Positions 1 to 9,496 of a stretch of DNA of 40,518 nucleotides are shown piece after piece. The stretch's first letter is position 1; every line of letters starts with the position of its first letter. The stretch is from Acidobacteriota bacterium (lineage in GTDB: Bacteria; Actinomycetota; Acidimicrobiia; Spongiisociales; UBA11373): the NCBI GenBank assembly GCA_022571885.1, contig JACZWZ010000005.1, positions 1-40,518 on the forward strand. The letters run 5' to 3'. The notes under the pieces are model-generated. The model did no database searches and was not told where the DNA came from. It saw nothing but the letters and a program-made list of their open reading frames with translations. The position numbers and the translations under genes were made by a program.

Positions 1-1
1 C

Positions 2-238
2 GAGCCCGTAGCCAAGTACAGGCACGACCGGGCAAGACCCATGACCCCGGAACACGACAAGGGCGGCTTCTCTATAGATCCCAACCCATTCGACAATGTC
101 CCGAGCGACACGTCCACATACACCGACGAGGTGTTGGGACCGGCCCGGTCGGTGTTGGAGTCGATCGAAGACGCGCTAAGCCCGCCGAGCAACGACAATC
201 CATATGGCAGCTGCATCGCGATATCCGCCACCGACTGA
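2..238 (+). CDS. 3' end of an upstream gene, unknown product (partial)
   Basis: Open frame from the window edge through the 41..238 ORF to a stop at 238; no recognised motif. It may be a chance ORF. Confidence 0.3.
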   Translation, partial: EPVAKYRHDRARPMTPEHDKGGFSIDPNPFDNVPSDTSTYTDEVLGPARSVLESIEDALSPPSNDNPYGSCIAISATD

Positions 239-305
239 GGGGCTGCACGCATATTTCAGAAGGAGATCCAAGTTGAAACTGAACCGAAGCCAAGGAGCAA
301 GCAAC

Positions 306-1394
306 GTGTCCGCCGACTACAGGAGCCCATTGAACGAACCCGTCGGTAACTACCCGACGGATTTTTGGAACGATTCCTGCTCGATCGAGGAGTTGGCTTA
401 CGCGATCGAACACGGCGCGGTCGGCGCCACCAGCAATCCGACGATCGTCGAACAAGTCCTCGCACAGGAGCGCCATCTGTGGGAGGACCGCATTTACCAG
501 CTGATCGCCGACAACCAATCGTGGTCCGACGAAGACGTCATGTCGAAGATATTCGAGGAGATCGCGCTCAAGGGCGCCGAGCTTCTCCTACCTGTGTTCG
601 AACGTGAGAACGGTCTAAAGGGACGCCTGTCGATCCAGACGAATCCTTCCTACTACCGCAACGTTGATGCGATGGTCGAGCAAGCGGTTCGCTACGACGC
701 GTTGGCTCCCAACATGCAGGTGAAGTTGCCGGCAACAAGTCGAGGCATCGCCGCCATCGAAGAAGCTACCTACCGCGGGGTGAACATCAACGCCACGGTC
801 AGCTTCACCGTGCCGCAGGCGGTCGCGATCGGAGAGGCCGTCGACCGCGGGCTGCAGCGACGCCGGGCGGAGGGGCTGCCCACAGACGACATGACGCCCG
901 TCACTACGATCATGATCGGCCGGACCGACGACTGGATCCAGGCCGTAACCAAGAGAGACGGCATCGTCGTGAGTCCGCACTACCTGCCCTGGGCCGGGGT
1001 GGCGGTGTTCAAGAAAGCGCTGACGATCTACCAAGAGAGGGGTTTCCGCTCACGGCTCCTGGCAGCGGCCTATCGCCACCACCTGCACTGGTCCGAGCTT
1101 ATCGGCGGCGACATCATCCTCACCATTCCGTCGAAGTGGCAGAAGCTGTTCAACAGCTCAGAGGTGCAGGTCAAGGATCGGATCGACCAAGCCGTCGCTC
1201 CAGAGATCGTTGCCGAGCTTTATGACCGGGTGCCGGACTTTCGCAAGGCGTACGACGAGGACGGCATGACCGTTGAGGAATTCGACACCTACGGCGCCAC
1301 CGTGCGCACACTGCGTGGATTCATCGCTTCGTATCACGAGCTGACCCGGGTCATCCGCGAGGACTTCATGCTCCCCGATCCGGATGTGAAATAG
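306..1394 (+). CDS. Transaldolase-family protein
   Basis: Motifs GATSNPTIVEQVL, LSIQTNPSYYRN and NMQVKLPAT (Schiff-base Lys region). GTG start at 306 with AAGGAG about 9 nt upstream is preferred over the ORF-track start at 204. Confidence 0.8.
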   Translation: MSADYRSPLNEPVGNYPTDFWNDSCSIEELAYAIEHGAVGATSNPTIVEQVLAQERHLWEDRIYQLIADNQSWSDEDVMSKIFEEIALKGAELLLPVFERENGLKGRLSIQTNPSYYRNVDAMVEQAVRYDALAPNMQVKLPATSRGIAAIEEATYRGVNINATVSFTVPQAVAIGEAVDRGLQRRRAEGLPTDDMTPVTTIMIGRTDDWIQAVTKRDGIVVSPHYLPWAGVAVFKKALTIYQERGFRSRLLAAAYRHHLHWSELIGGDIILTIPSKWQKLFNSSEVQVKDRIDQAVAPEIVAELYDRVPDFRKAYDEDGMTVEEFDTYGATVRTLRGFIASYHELTRVIREDFMLPDPDVK

Positions 1395-1454
1395 TGGCAC
1401 GCCACACCAATGGCGCCACATACCGCTAGACGCCGAAGTCAGGAACACCACGTC

Positions 1455-2285
1455 ATGGTCATCGACCACGTCGAGCGACGCGAATTCGCCGAGGGTCTGG
1501 CCGTCGAGGCCGGGCAACTGGCAATGTCGTATCGGCAGCAGGACGATCTGGAGGTCCGATCGAAAGGCGTCCTCGACTGGGTGACTGAAGCAGATCTGGC
1601 AACCGAGCGGCTGATAAGGACCCGGATCAACAAGTTCTTCCCGGATGACCACGTCCTCGGGGAGGAAGGAACCGACCAACGAGCTCAGATCGAAGCGGGA
1701 CACTCCACCTGGATCGTCGATCCCATCGACGGCACCACTTGTTTCGTTTCTGGATTGCCCAGCTGGTGTGTGTCGATTGCCTGCGTCGACGGGCAGGGCC
1801 ATCCGTTCTTGGGGGTGGTGCACGACCCCACTGGAGCCGAGACTTTCTCGGCTTTGCAAGGCCATGGGTTTACCGTCAACGGTCACCAAACCTCTGTTCC
1901 CAGCAAGGGCATCACCGACGGTCTGGTCGGGGTGGGACATCCCCGCAACGCACCGGATGCGCCCACTCTGACATTTCTCCAAAGGCTGTTCGCGGTCGGC
2001 GGCTTGTTCTACAACTCTGGCTCGGCCGCTCTAGGACTCGCTTACGTCGCCGCGGGTCGGTTGGTCGGGTTCTACGAGTCTGACCTCCGGGCTTGGGATG
2101 CGCTCGCCGGCGAGGTGCTGGTACGCGAGTCGGGAGGCTGGTCGACCAGCTTCATGCGCGACGGATCACTGATCACCAGCAAGCCGATGCTGGCCGCAAA
2201 CCGCGGGAGCGCGGCTGCTCTGTGGGATCTGGCCTGGGATGCGCTGGAAGGGTGCCTGAGCCCCGAACAGGTGAGTGGACAGTGA
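1455..2285 (+). CDS. Inositol monophosphatase-family phosphatase
   Basis: GEEGTDQ, WIVDPIDGTTCFVSGLP and WDALAGEVLVRESGG match IMPase metal/substrate motifs. ATG at 1455 chosen; the ORF opens at 1410. Confidence 0.8.
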   Translation: MVIDHVERREFAEGLAVEAGQLAMSYRQQDDLEVRSKGVLDWVTEADLATERLIRTRINKFFPDDHVLGEEGTDQRAQIEAGHSTWIVDPIDGTTCFVSGLPSWCVSIACVDGQGHPFLGVVHDPTGAETFSALQGHGFTVNGHQTSVPSKGITDGLVGVGHPRNAPDAPTLTFLQRLFAVGGLFYNSGSAALGLAYVAAGRLVGFYESDLRAWDALAGEVLVRESGGWSTSFMRDGSLITSKPMLAANRGSAAALWDLAWDALEGCLSPEQVSGQ

Positions 2286-2319
2286 CTCGACCCAAGACCT
2301 CCCAGGAGGCGAATTAGCC

Positions 2320-2967
2320 GTGATCAGGATCCTCGCAGTGGCCGACGAGGTCGACCAAGCCTTGTATGGACCCAGGTTGAGGGAACTCCGTCCTGATCTC
2401 ATTCTGGGCTGCGGAGACCTTCCGTTCGAGTACCTCGAGTATCTGAGAGCGGCGGCCGAGGCACCGCTGTTGTATGTTCACGGCAACCACGACCCGTCAC
2501 TTCGGAGGCACAGCGTATCCGCCTATCTGCCGGCCGAACACTTTGCACTTTCGTCGCCCGGCGCTGTGGGTTGCGTCAACCTGGAGGATCGGTGGAAGGA
2601 CGAGGCCGGCTTGCGAATCGCCGGACTGGGCGGCTCGATTCGATACAACGATGGCCACAACCAATACACTCAGGCTGAGATGCGGAGTCGCGTGCGCCGA
2701 CTGACGCGCCGAGCTCGGTTTCGCCGTTGGAGGGACGGAAAGCCCGTAGACGTCGTGATCGCCCATTCCCCCCCGCTGGATTGCGGCGATGGAAACGACA
2801 GGCCCCACCGCGGGTTCTCCTCCTTCCATAGGCTCATCGATCAGCTCGAGCCACGACTCATGCTTCACGGTCACATTCACCCGCACGGGAGGCCACGACC
2901 CGACCGCACCATCGGCGGCACCCGCATCGTAAACGTGGTTCCCTACCGTCTGCTGGAGATCGAGTGA
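2320..2967 (+). CDS. Calcineurin-like metallophosphoesterase
   Basis: GCGDLP, VHGNHD, IAHSPPL and LHGHIH motifs. GTG start at 2320 preceded by GGAGG. Confidence 0.78.
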   Translation: MIRILAVADEVDQALYGPRLRELRPDLILGCGDLPFEYLEYLRAAAEAPLLYVHGNHDPSLRRHSVSAYLPAEHFALSSPGAVGCVNLEDRWKDEAGLRIAGLGGSIRYNDGHNQYTQAEMRSRVRRLTRRARFRRWRDGKPVDVVIAHSPPLDCGDGNDRPHRGFSSFHRLIDQLEPRLMLHGHIHPHGRPRPDRTIGGTRIVNVVPYRLLEIE

Positions 2968-3830
2968 CCTATTCATCATCGTTTTCCAAAGCCCACCGCA
3001 AAGAGAAGTACCGCCGTCTGGCCAGGGTCGTAGGCGGCTCCCGACCGGCCCCGCTGCCGTCATTCAACGACCTGCGCACCCGACTCCACCTCTTTCAGCA
3101 GGCCTACACCGGCCTGCACACGATTGAAGTCGACAAGATCGTCGGGACGGTCGACCGATCGGACGACTTCGACCGTGACTTCCTCCCTCGATCACCCCAG
3201 ACCAGAGAGCGCTGGGAGAGACTCGAACGAGCCTTCCCGTCGCTCGGGTTTCCTCCCATCTCGGTGTACAAAGTGAACGACGTCTACTTCGTGATCGACG
3301 GCAATCATCGGGTCGCTCTCGCCAAACAGAAGCGAGCCGAGTTCATCGACGCCGAGGTCACCGAGATTCACACCGACATCGAAATCGACGAGGACATCGA
3401 TTTCGAGAAGATCATCTACCTCGAACAAGCCAGGCGCTTCATGCTCGAGAGCGGACTCGAGCGGTCACGGCCTATGGCCCGAATCGATTTCAGTCATCCC
3501 CACGGATTCGTGGAGTTGCTCGACATCGTAAAGGCACACGGCTACGACCTGATGATCGAACGGGGCGAGGTGCTGCCACCACATGAGATAGCCGCCGATT
3601 GGTACGACCGGGTCTACCTGCCGGCCGTCGAGTCGATCAGGTGGGAGAAGCTGCTCGAACTCGAACCCGGCTCGACCGAGGGCGATCTCTTCCTGTGGAT
3701 TCTGCAACGCCGCAGGAAACGCGATCCCCAACAAGGCCAGCAGTCTCTCGAAGATGCGGCACGGCAGGCCGCTCAGGAACAGGAGCGACGCATCAAAACC
3801 CGGGCCTTGCGTGCTCTGGGTCGGGACTAG
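2964..3830 (+). CDS. ParB/sulfiredoxin-fold domain protein with uncharacterised C-terminal region
   Basis: ISVYKVNDVYFVIDGNHRVALAKQKRAEFIDAEVTE resembles a ParB-N/Srx-fold motif (DGNHR). GTG start overlaps the previous stop (GTGA). Confidence 0.55.
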   Translation: MTYSSSFSKAHRKEKYRRLARVVGGSRPAPLPSFNDLRTRLHLFQQAYTGLHTIEVDKIVGTVDRSDDFDRDFLPRSPQTRERWERLERAFPSLGFPPISVYKVNDVYFVIDGNHRVALAKQKRAEFIDAEVTEIHTDIEIDEDIDFEKIIYLEQARRFMLESGLERSRPMARIDFSHPHGFVELLDIVKAHGYDLMIERGEVLPPHEIAADWYDRVYLPAVESIRWEKLLELEPGSTEGDLFLWILQRRRKRDPQQGQQSLEDAARQAAQEQERRIKTRALRALGRD

Positions 3831-3845
3831 TACCCATCACCCGAC
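3820..3845. terminator. Weak candidate bidirectional terminator hairpin
   Basis: GTCGGG (3820-3825) / CCCGAC (3840-3845) between convergent genes; no clear U-tract. Confidence 0.3.
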
Positions 3846-3876
3846 AGAAGCTCCAGTTTCGACCCACCGCGAGCCG

Positions 3877-4896
3877 TCACGACGATCCGCGGATCAGCAA
3901 TTCGGGCTCCCACAACAGAACTTTGCCTTCGGGCGGTGGGCCATGCTCCAAACAGGAGAGGAGGGATCTGAAGGCGGCATCGGCCATGCCGATACTGTCC
4001 TGCACAATCGTCGTCAACGGCGGATTGGTGAGCGCACCGAAGGGGATGCCGTCGTAGCCAACGATGGCGACATCCTGAGGAACCCGCAACCCCAGATCGT
4101 CGCATGCCAGCAGAGCACCCATCGCCATGGTGTCGTTGAATCCAATCAAGGCATCGAGGTCCGGGCCCCTCTGAAGGAAGGTCGTGGCGGCGATCCGGCC
4201 TTGAGCAATCCTCGGATACCCCGCCTCCACGGCCGCCGTGGCGACGGCGGTCCCGTTGGAGATAGCCTCCCGTAACGCGACATATCGTTGGTGGACTACC
4301 TCGGGAAATATCTCGTTCATGAGGATGCCAATTCGTTTCTTGCCTCTCTCGACCAGATGGTCCACGACCAGTTCTGCCGCAGCGTTCTCATCCATTGCGA
4401 TTGATACGACGTTGGGGACCTTGGATGCCCTGCCGATCATGACGACCGGACACCCACAGCTCGCGGCAAACTGCTCAATATCCGAATCTGACAAGATTGA
4501 GGGGAAGAGGGCAACGCCATCGACCCCCAGGGTCAGCAGCGTTTCGAGTGTGCCCAACCCTCGGTCATCGTCGAAATCGAGTTCGGTCACCACCAGGTAA
4601 TACCCATGCTCCCGAGCTGCAACCTGCATGCCGAAACAGGTGTCGCCGAAATGCGGATCTCGCATGTCGATGGCGGCAAAACCGAAAGTGAGCGAGGTCT
4701 GAGTGACCAGAGCCCTCGCCATTCGGTTCGGTCGATATCCAAGTGTGGCGATGGCTTTCTCGACTCGCACCCGTGTCGCCGGCGCCACCCGTGGATGGTT
4801 CGTGACAACGCGAGAAACAGTCTGACGTGACACACCGGCTTCGGTGGCGACGTCGATGATCGTCGGCCGGCCAGCCCGAACTGGCATTCTCTTCAT
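3877..4896 (-). CDS. LacI-family transcriptional regulator
   Basis: N-terminal HTH PTIIDVATEAGVSRQTVSRVVTNHPRVAPATRVRVEKAIATLGYRPNRMARAL plus periplasmic-binding-like domain. ATG at 4896 (track start 4950 is TTG). Confidence 0.92.
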   Translation of the reverse strand: MKRMPVRAGRPTIIDVATEAGVSRQTVSRVVTNHPRVAPATRVRVEKAIATLGYRPNRMARALVTQTSLTFGFAAIDMRDPHFGDTCFGMQVAAREHGYYLVVTELDFDDDRGLGTLETLLTLGVDGVALFPSILSDSDIEQFAASCGCPVVMIGRASKVPNVVSIAMDENAAAELVVDHLVERGKKRIGILMNEIFPEVVHQRYVALREAISNGTAVATAAVEAGYPRIAQGRIAATTFLQRGPDLDALIGFNDTMAMGALLACDDLGLRVPQDVAIVGYDGIPFGALTNPPLTTIVQDSIGMADAAFRSLLSCLEHGPPPEGKVLLWEPELLIRGSS

Positions 4897-4945
4897 CGAT
4901 TCCCGTCCTGCCGTCGTCGTCGACAATCGTTTGAGTTGATACGAT

Positions 4946-4957
4946 GTCAACGCTCAC
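4946..4957. promoter_or_regulatory. Candidate LacI-family operator (autoregulatory)
   Basis: GTCAACGCTCAC; its complement GTGAGCGTTGAC matches the site at 12225-12236 (GTGAACGTTCAC) at 10 of 12 positions and overlaps a TTGACA-like -35 for lacI. Confidence 0.45.
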
Positions 4958-4963
4958 ACTAGG

Positions 4964-4976
4964 GTGCTCCGAGCAC
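4964..4976. promoter_or_regulatory. 13-bp perfect inverted repeat GTGCTC-C-GAGCAC in divergent intergenic region
   Basis: Read directly; lies between lacI and the GDPD gene. Confidence 0.4.
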
Positions 4977-5139
4977 GCTTTCAGATGCATATGACCGGGG
5001 TCAAAGTTCGGGGACTTACATTGCCGTTTCGAGCGTCGGCTGCCGACACGACCAGCGGGGAGAGGTACTCATGAGTGGGCAAGGCGTCTGCGCCGTGGTG
5101 GCGCGCAACCCTCCTCCCGAAGCCGCCCGCCGGTAGCGC

Positions 5140-5931
5140 ATGCCGTATCAAACACCTCCTTGGACACAGGTCATCGCCCACAGGGACAACTCGGGGCCGT
5201 TTCCGGAAAACACCGTTGTTGCCATCGAGAGCGCAATCGGGCTCGGCGTGGACATGGTTGAAGTAGACATCAGGCTTACCGGGGACGGCGTCCCGATCCT
5301 GATGCACCATGATCGGGTCGACGGGACCACGTCGGGCACCGGCCCGGTATCGGGACTCACCTGGGATGAAATCAAGGCCCTGGACGGAGGCAGCTGGCGT
5401 GGCCCGGAGTTTGCGGATCAGACGGTGCAGTCGCTCGAAGAAGTACTCGACCTGACCCGCGGCCGCGTCGCACTGAATCTCGACATACAGGTGCCCGACG
5501 CCGCCGTGCCGACCGCCTTGGCAGTCATCGAGACAGAATCATCCGCCGGCGTCGTCATAAGCGGCTGCACCGCGGACTGTGTGAAGACGGTCGGGGACAT
5601 CGCAAGCGGCATCTCCGCCCTCTTCAATTTGGACGATTTGTTGAACGAGATCGATCCTGCCGCAGCTCCTCCGGTGGCGCGCCACGCCATCGACATTGCG
5701 ATTGACCTAGGAGCAGTGGCGATCAACGTGCCCCACCCGTTGGTCGATTTCGACTTGGTGGAGCAGACGCGGGAAGCCGGAATCGGGGTATGGACGTTCA
5801 CGATCGACGACGAAGCCCGCTTTCTCGACCTGATGAGCATCGGCGTCGCTTCAGTCACCACCAACTGGCCCGACCGGATGATTCCGCTCGTCCAGCGCAC
5901 GACATCTCAGGCAAGGGCCGACGGCTCGTGA
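5140..5931 (+). CDS. Glycerophosphodiester phosphodiesterase-family protein
   Basis: AHRD..GPFPENT, MVEVDIRLTGDGVPILMHHDRVDGTTSGTG, LDGGSW and C-terminal VWTFTIDD...TTNWPD match the GDPD TIM barrel. Confidence 0.82.
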   Translation: MPYQTPPWTQVIAHRDNSGPFPENTVVAIESAIGLGVDMVEVDIRLTGDGVPILMHHDRVDGTTSGTGPVSGLTWDEIKALDGGSWRGPEFADQTVQSLEEVLDLTRGRVALNLDIQVPDAAVPTALAVIETESSAGVVISGCTADCVKTVGDIASGISALFNLDDLLNEIDPAAAPPVARHAIDIAIDLGAVAINVPHPLVDFDLVEQTREAGIGVWTFTIDDEARFLDLMSIGVASVTTNWPDRMIPLVQRTTSQARADGS

Positions 5932-7409
5932 CGTGGATGAAAGCCCTCGCTGAGGCATACCAAACGGCATGCGACCGGTACCCCGGCGACAAACTGATGC
6001 TGGTGTCCGATATCGACGGCACGATCATGGACATGCGATATCTGGTGATGTCCGTTCTACAGGCGTATGACCAGGCACATGGAACCGGGCATTTCATTCG
6101 CCTGAAACCCTCCGACATAAGCGTGCATGAGAACCACATCGAGCAGCTGCTGGAACGGCTACACATACCGGCTCCAACCCGTCAGAAGGTGATGGATTGG
6201 TATTTGGACCACCGCTGGCGAGAAGACATGATGCTGAAATCTCAACGCCCGTTCCGTGGGGTCCTGCCGATGATCCGATGGTTCCAGCTACAACCAAATA
6301 CCACCATCGGCTTGCTGACCGGCAGGCCGGAGAGGCTCCGTGAGACAACGCTCCGCTCATTGAACGAAGCCGGCGAACCCCACCAGGTGATCTTCGATAA
6401 TGACCTTCTGCTCATGAACCCCGGAGATTGGGACCAAGACGTCGAGACCTTCAAGGTCGCAGGACTGAAGCAATTCAGGGAGATGGGTTATCGCATTTTC
6501 GGGATGATCGACAACGAACCCCGAATACTGGAGGCGCTGGCCCGGGACGAGGACAATGCAGAGTGTCTTCTCCTTCACGCCGACACGATCTTTGAGTCCC
6601 GCAGGTCACCGATGCCGACCGAGATCATTCAGGGAAAGGACTACGGGCTCACAGAACTGGTGCCGGGCGAAGATGCACTCCCCCGTCATGTCCAACTGGT
6701 ATGGCACGGCGTGAACGATCCCGCCAACCTCAGGCAGTTCATCGCCTCCGGCGTGTACTGGGCCGAGATCGATGTGCGAGACGACCCATCGGGTGAGCTC
6801 ATCCTCCGCCACGATTCCTTCGAGACGAACCCGGCCACACCGGATGAAGAGTGGCTGATTTACGCCGATGCCATCACTGAGCTGACAGAGAGTGGTGTCT
6901 GTATAAAACTCGATGTCAAGGGCGGAATCGACGTGCTCGATCGAATCTTGGAGTCGGTCGCCTCCCTGCAACTGGCCGACGACCGCTTATGGTTCAATGC
7001 CGAAATCGAGAGCGTCGGCGAAGACGGTTTCCACAAGATTCGTGCCTCCCATCCCGACGCGATAGTGCAGTGCCCAATCGGATGGCTGGCTCCGCTCCTC
7101 GAAGCAGCACCCGATGAAGCCCACCGCATCCTCGAGCTCCTGGTCGGTTGGGGCATAAGTCGCTTCTCGGTCAACTGGGACGAGGAAATGGCACGAACGA
7201 TGCTCAAGAAGCTGGCGAAATGGGGCTACGAGGTCAACTTCTACGGAGTTTCTGATCTGGAGGCATTCCTCGAGGCGGTGGTGCTGTTGCCTAGCTCGGT
7301 CACCTCCGATTTCAATTTTCCACAGTGGAACTACCACGGACGCGGCTCCGGGGCGGGCGGAAAGCACCTCACCGTCGACAGAATGCCGACGACCGACATC
7401 GGTCGCTAG
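5928..7409 (+). CDS. HAD-like hydrolase fused to a FAM151/menorin-like (PLC-like phosphodiesterase) domain
   Basis: N-terminal LVSDIDGTIMDM and LLTGRPERLRETTL (HAD). C-terminal WHGVNDPANLRQFI...WAEIDVR...LILRHDSF...CIKLDVKGG resembles the FAM151 pattern (W.HAVN, EADV, MAHPP, GIKLDFK). GTG start overlaps the GDPD stop (GTGA). Confidence 0.65.
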   Translation: MTWMKALAEAYQTACDRYPGDKLMLVSDIDGTIMDMRYLVMSVLQAYDQAHGTGHFIRLKPSDISVHENHIEQLLERLHIPAPTRQKVMDWYLDHRWREDMMLKSQRPFRGVLPMIRWFQLQPNTTIGLLTGRPERLRETTLRSLNEAGEPHQVIFDNDLLLMNPGDWDQDVETFKVAGLKQFREMGYRIFGMIDNEPRILEALARDEDNAECLLLHADTIFESRRSPMPTEIIQGKDYGLTELVPGEDALPRHVQLVWHGVNDPANLRQFIASGVYWAEIDVRDDPSGELILRHDSFETNPATPDEEWLIYADAITELTESGVCIKLDVKGGIDVLDRILESVASLQLADDRLWFNAEIESVGEDGFHKIRASHPDAIVQCPIGWLAPLLEAAPDEAHRILELLVGWGISRFSVNWDEEMARTMLKKLAKWGYEVNFYGVSDLEAFLEAVVLLPSSVTSDFNFPQWNYHGRGSGAGGKHLTVDRMPTTDIGR

Positions 7410-7449
7410 CTACCGGCAACGGCGACCAAGCTCCAGGCCGCCAACCGGC

Positions 7450-8550
7450 TTACTTCCACAGCAGCGATTTCTCGGACTCCGGATCGAAGAGCTGGACCTT
7501 GCTCAGGTCGAATGCCAGCTCGACGTTGTCCCCGACCCTGGCTCCCTTGGTCTTGTCGACCAGAACCCGCAGCTGGACGTCGCCGATCGTCACACCGACG
7601 AGGTCCTCCCGGCCCAGTGGTTCGACCACCTCGATAGATGCCGAGAGGGTAGAGCCTTCGGATGGAGGCGCCGTATCGTCGACCAAATACACATCCTCTG
7701 GTCGTACCCCCATGACGACGTTTCCCTTGGCGACGGCAGCCTTTTGCGCCCTGTCGTCCGGGAGCGCAAGGTCGATCGCCTCACTCTTGGCATGAAACCC
7801 ACCGTTCGAACTCATGATCTCAACGTCGAAGAAGTTCATCGGAGGATTCCCCACAAACCCGGCGACAAACAGCGTCTTGGGGTGGTCATAGAGATCCTCG
7901 GGGAGATCGTATGCCTGGAGAACGCCCTCCGACATCACCGCGATCTTGTCGGCCATCGTCATTGCCTCCACCTGGTCGTGGGTCACATAAATGGAGGTGA
8001 TGCCCAGGTCCTCCTGGATTCGTTTGATCTCACCCCGCATTGTCAACCGAAGACGAGCATCCAGGTTCGAGAGAGGCTCATCGAACAGGAGGACCTCCGG
8101 CTCCTTCACCAAGGCCCGCCCCAGCGATACCCGCTGCTGCTGCCCACCCGAGAGCTGAGCGATCTTGCGATCCAACAGATGGCCGATGCCCATCATGTCG
8201 GCCACCTTCTGCACCCGTTCCCGTATCTCTTCCTTGTTCACCTTCTGGATTCTGAGCGGATAGCTGATGTTCCCAAACACCGTCATGTGGGGGTAGAGCG
8301 CATAGCTCTGGAACACCATGCCGACGTGACGATCCTTGGGAGCGACCTCGTTGACCACTACCCCATCGAACGAGATGGTCCCGGCAGTGGGTTTGTAGAT
8401 ACCGGCCACCATCAACAACGTGGTCGTCTTCCCGCACCCTGATGGGCCGAGAAATGCGACCAGGTCACCGTCGGCAATGTCGAGCGTGATGTTGTCCGCA
8501 CCAACCACGCCGTCCCAGGCTTTGCTCAGGCCGTCGAGTTCCACTCTCAT
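7450..8550 (-). CDS. Carbohydrate/polyol ABC transporter ATP-binding protein (UgpC/MsmK type)
   Basis: Walker A FLGPSGCGKTTTL, signature LSGGQQQRVSLGRALVKEPEVLLFDEPLSNLDARLR, C-terminal TOBE-like region. ATG at 8550. Confidence 0.93.
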   Translation of the reverse strand: MRVELDGLSKAWDGVVGADNITLDIADGDLVAFLGPSGCGKTTTLLMVAGIYKPTAGTISFDGVVVNEVAPKDRHVGMVFQSYALYPHMTVFGNISYPLRIQKVNKEEIRERVQKVADMMGIGHLLDRKIAQLSGGQQQRVSLGRALVKEPEVLLFDEPLSNLDARLRLTMRGEIKRIQEDLGITSIYVTHDQVEAMTMADKIAVMSEGVLQAYDLPEDLYDHPKTLFVAGFVGNPPMNFFDVEIMSSNGGFHAKSEAIDLALPDDRAQKAAVAKGNVVMGVRPEDVYLVDDTAPPSEGSTLSASIEVVEPLGREDLVGVTIGDVQLRVLVDKTKGARVGDNVELAFDLSKVQLFDPESEKSLLWK

Positions 8551-8581
8551 GTCTGCAACCCTTCTCGTCCCTGGTGAGTCA

Positions 8582-9493
8582 TCACGTACCTTTCGAGCCA
8601 CCGGCGTAGATGTTCAGGAGCAACTCTTGCGTGAACAGGAAGAATATTATCAACGGGATCATCTGGAAGAGTCCGACGGCCGCAACCTGGTTCCAGTTGA
8701 CCGGAGCGGTGTCGCTGATGAGCTGGTTTAGGAACACCGGCATGTTGGTGACCTTTGTCCCGATGGTAAACGTAAACGGCACCAGGTATGCATTCCAACC
8801 GGCGATAAAGGTGAACAGGGCCAGCGCGGCGATGCCGGGACGAACCTGGGGCAGCATGATCTGCCACCACACCCGGAAGCGGGATGCTCCGTCGATCAAG
8901 GCGGCGCGTTCCATGTCCCAGGGGAGGGCGTCGAAGAAACCCTTCATCAGCCAAATGCCGAGCGGAAGCTCCAGAGCGATCATCACCAACGCCACGCCAC
9001 CCACCGTGTTGAAGCCGATGTAGCCGCCGATCAGCGGAATGCCTCCCAGCCAGCGCAGCACGAAGAAGATGGCGATCAGCAGCATCTCGGCCTTGAAGGC
9101 GTGCAGCACCAGGGTCCCCGTAAGGAAGGCCTTGCGACCGGGGAATTTGAACCGTGACAGGGCGTACCCGCCGGAGGTCGAAGCAATCCCGACACCGATC
9201 ACCATCGCCACCGCGATGAGGAACGAGTTGAACATGGCACTCCAGATGGCGCCGTCGGAGATAAAATCCCAGTTGCGAAGCGTAAACCCGCCGATGCCCC
9301 CCTCGGCGTCCCGCGGCAAGAGGCCTTCGGTGCGAGTCGACAGGGTGGCGATGACCAACCAGGTGTAACCGATCAGGATCGGAACAATCGACAGGATGAG
9401 AAAGGCATACGCAAAGCGTCGCCCGGTCTTCTTACCTCCCATGAGCTTCGGCTTGAAGGCCTGGGATTGCGGTGCGGCTTGAGAAACAGTCAT
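8582..9493 (-). CDS. Carbohydrate ABC transporter permease (MalG type)
   Basis: Hydrophobic, with EAA-loop signature ERAALIDGASRFRVWWQIMLPQVRPG. Confidence 0.9.
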   Translation of the reverse strand: MTVSQAAPQSQAFKPKLMGGKKTGRRFAYAFLILSIVPILIGYTWLVIATLSTRTEGLLPRDAEGGIGGFTLRNWDFISDGAIWSAMFNSFLIAVAMVIGVGIASTSGGYALSRFKFPGRKAFLTGTLVLHAFKAEMLLIAIFFVLRWLGGIPLIGGYIGFNTVGGVALVMIALELPLGIWLMKGFFDALPWDMERAALIDGASRFRVWWQIMLPQVRPGIAALALFTFIAGWNAYLVPFTFTIGTKVTNMPVFLNQLISDTAPVNWNQVAAVGLFQMIPLIIFFLFTQELLLNIYAGGSKGT

Positions 9494-9496
9494 GGC

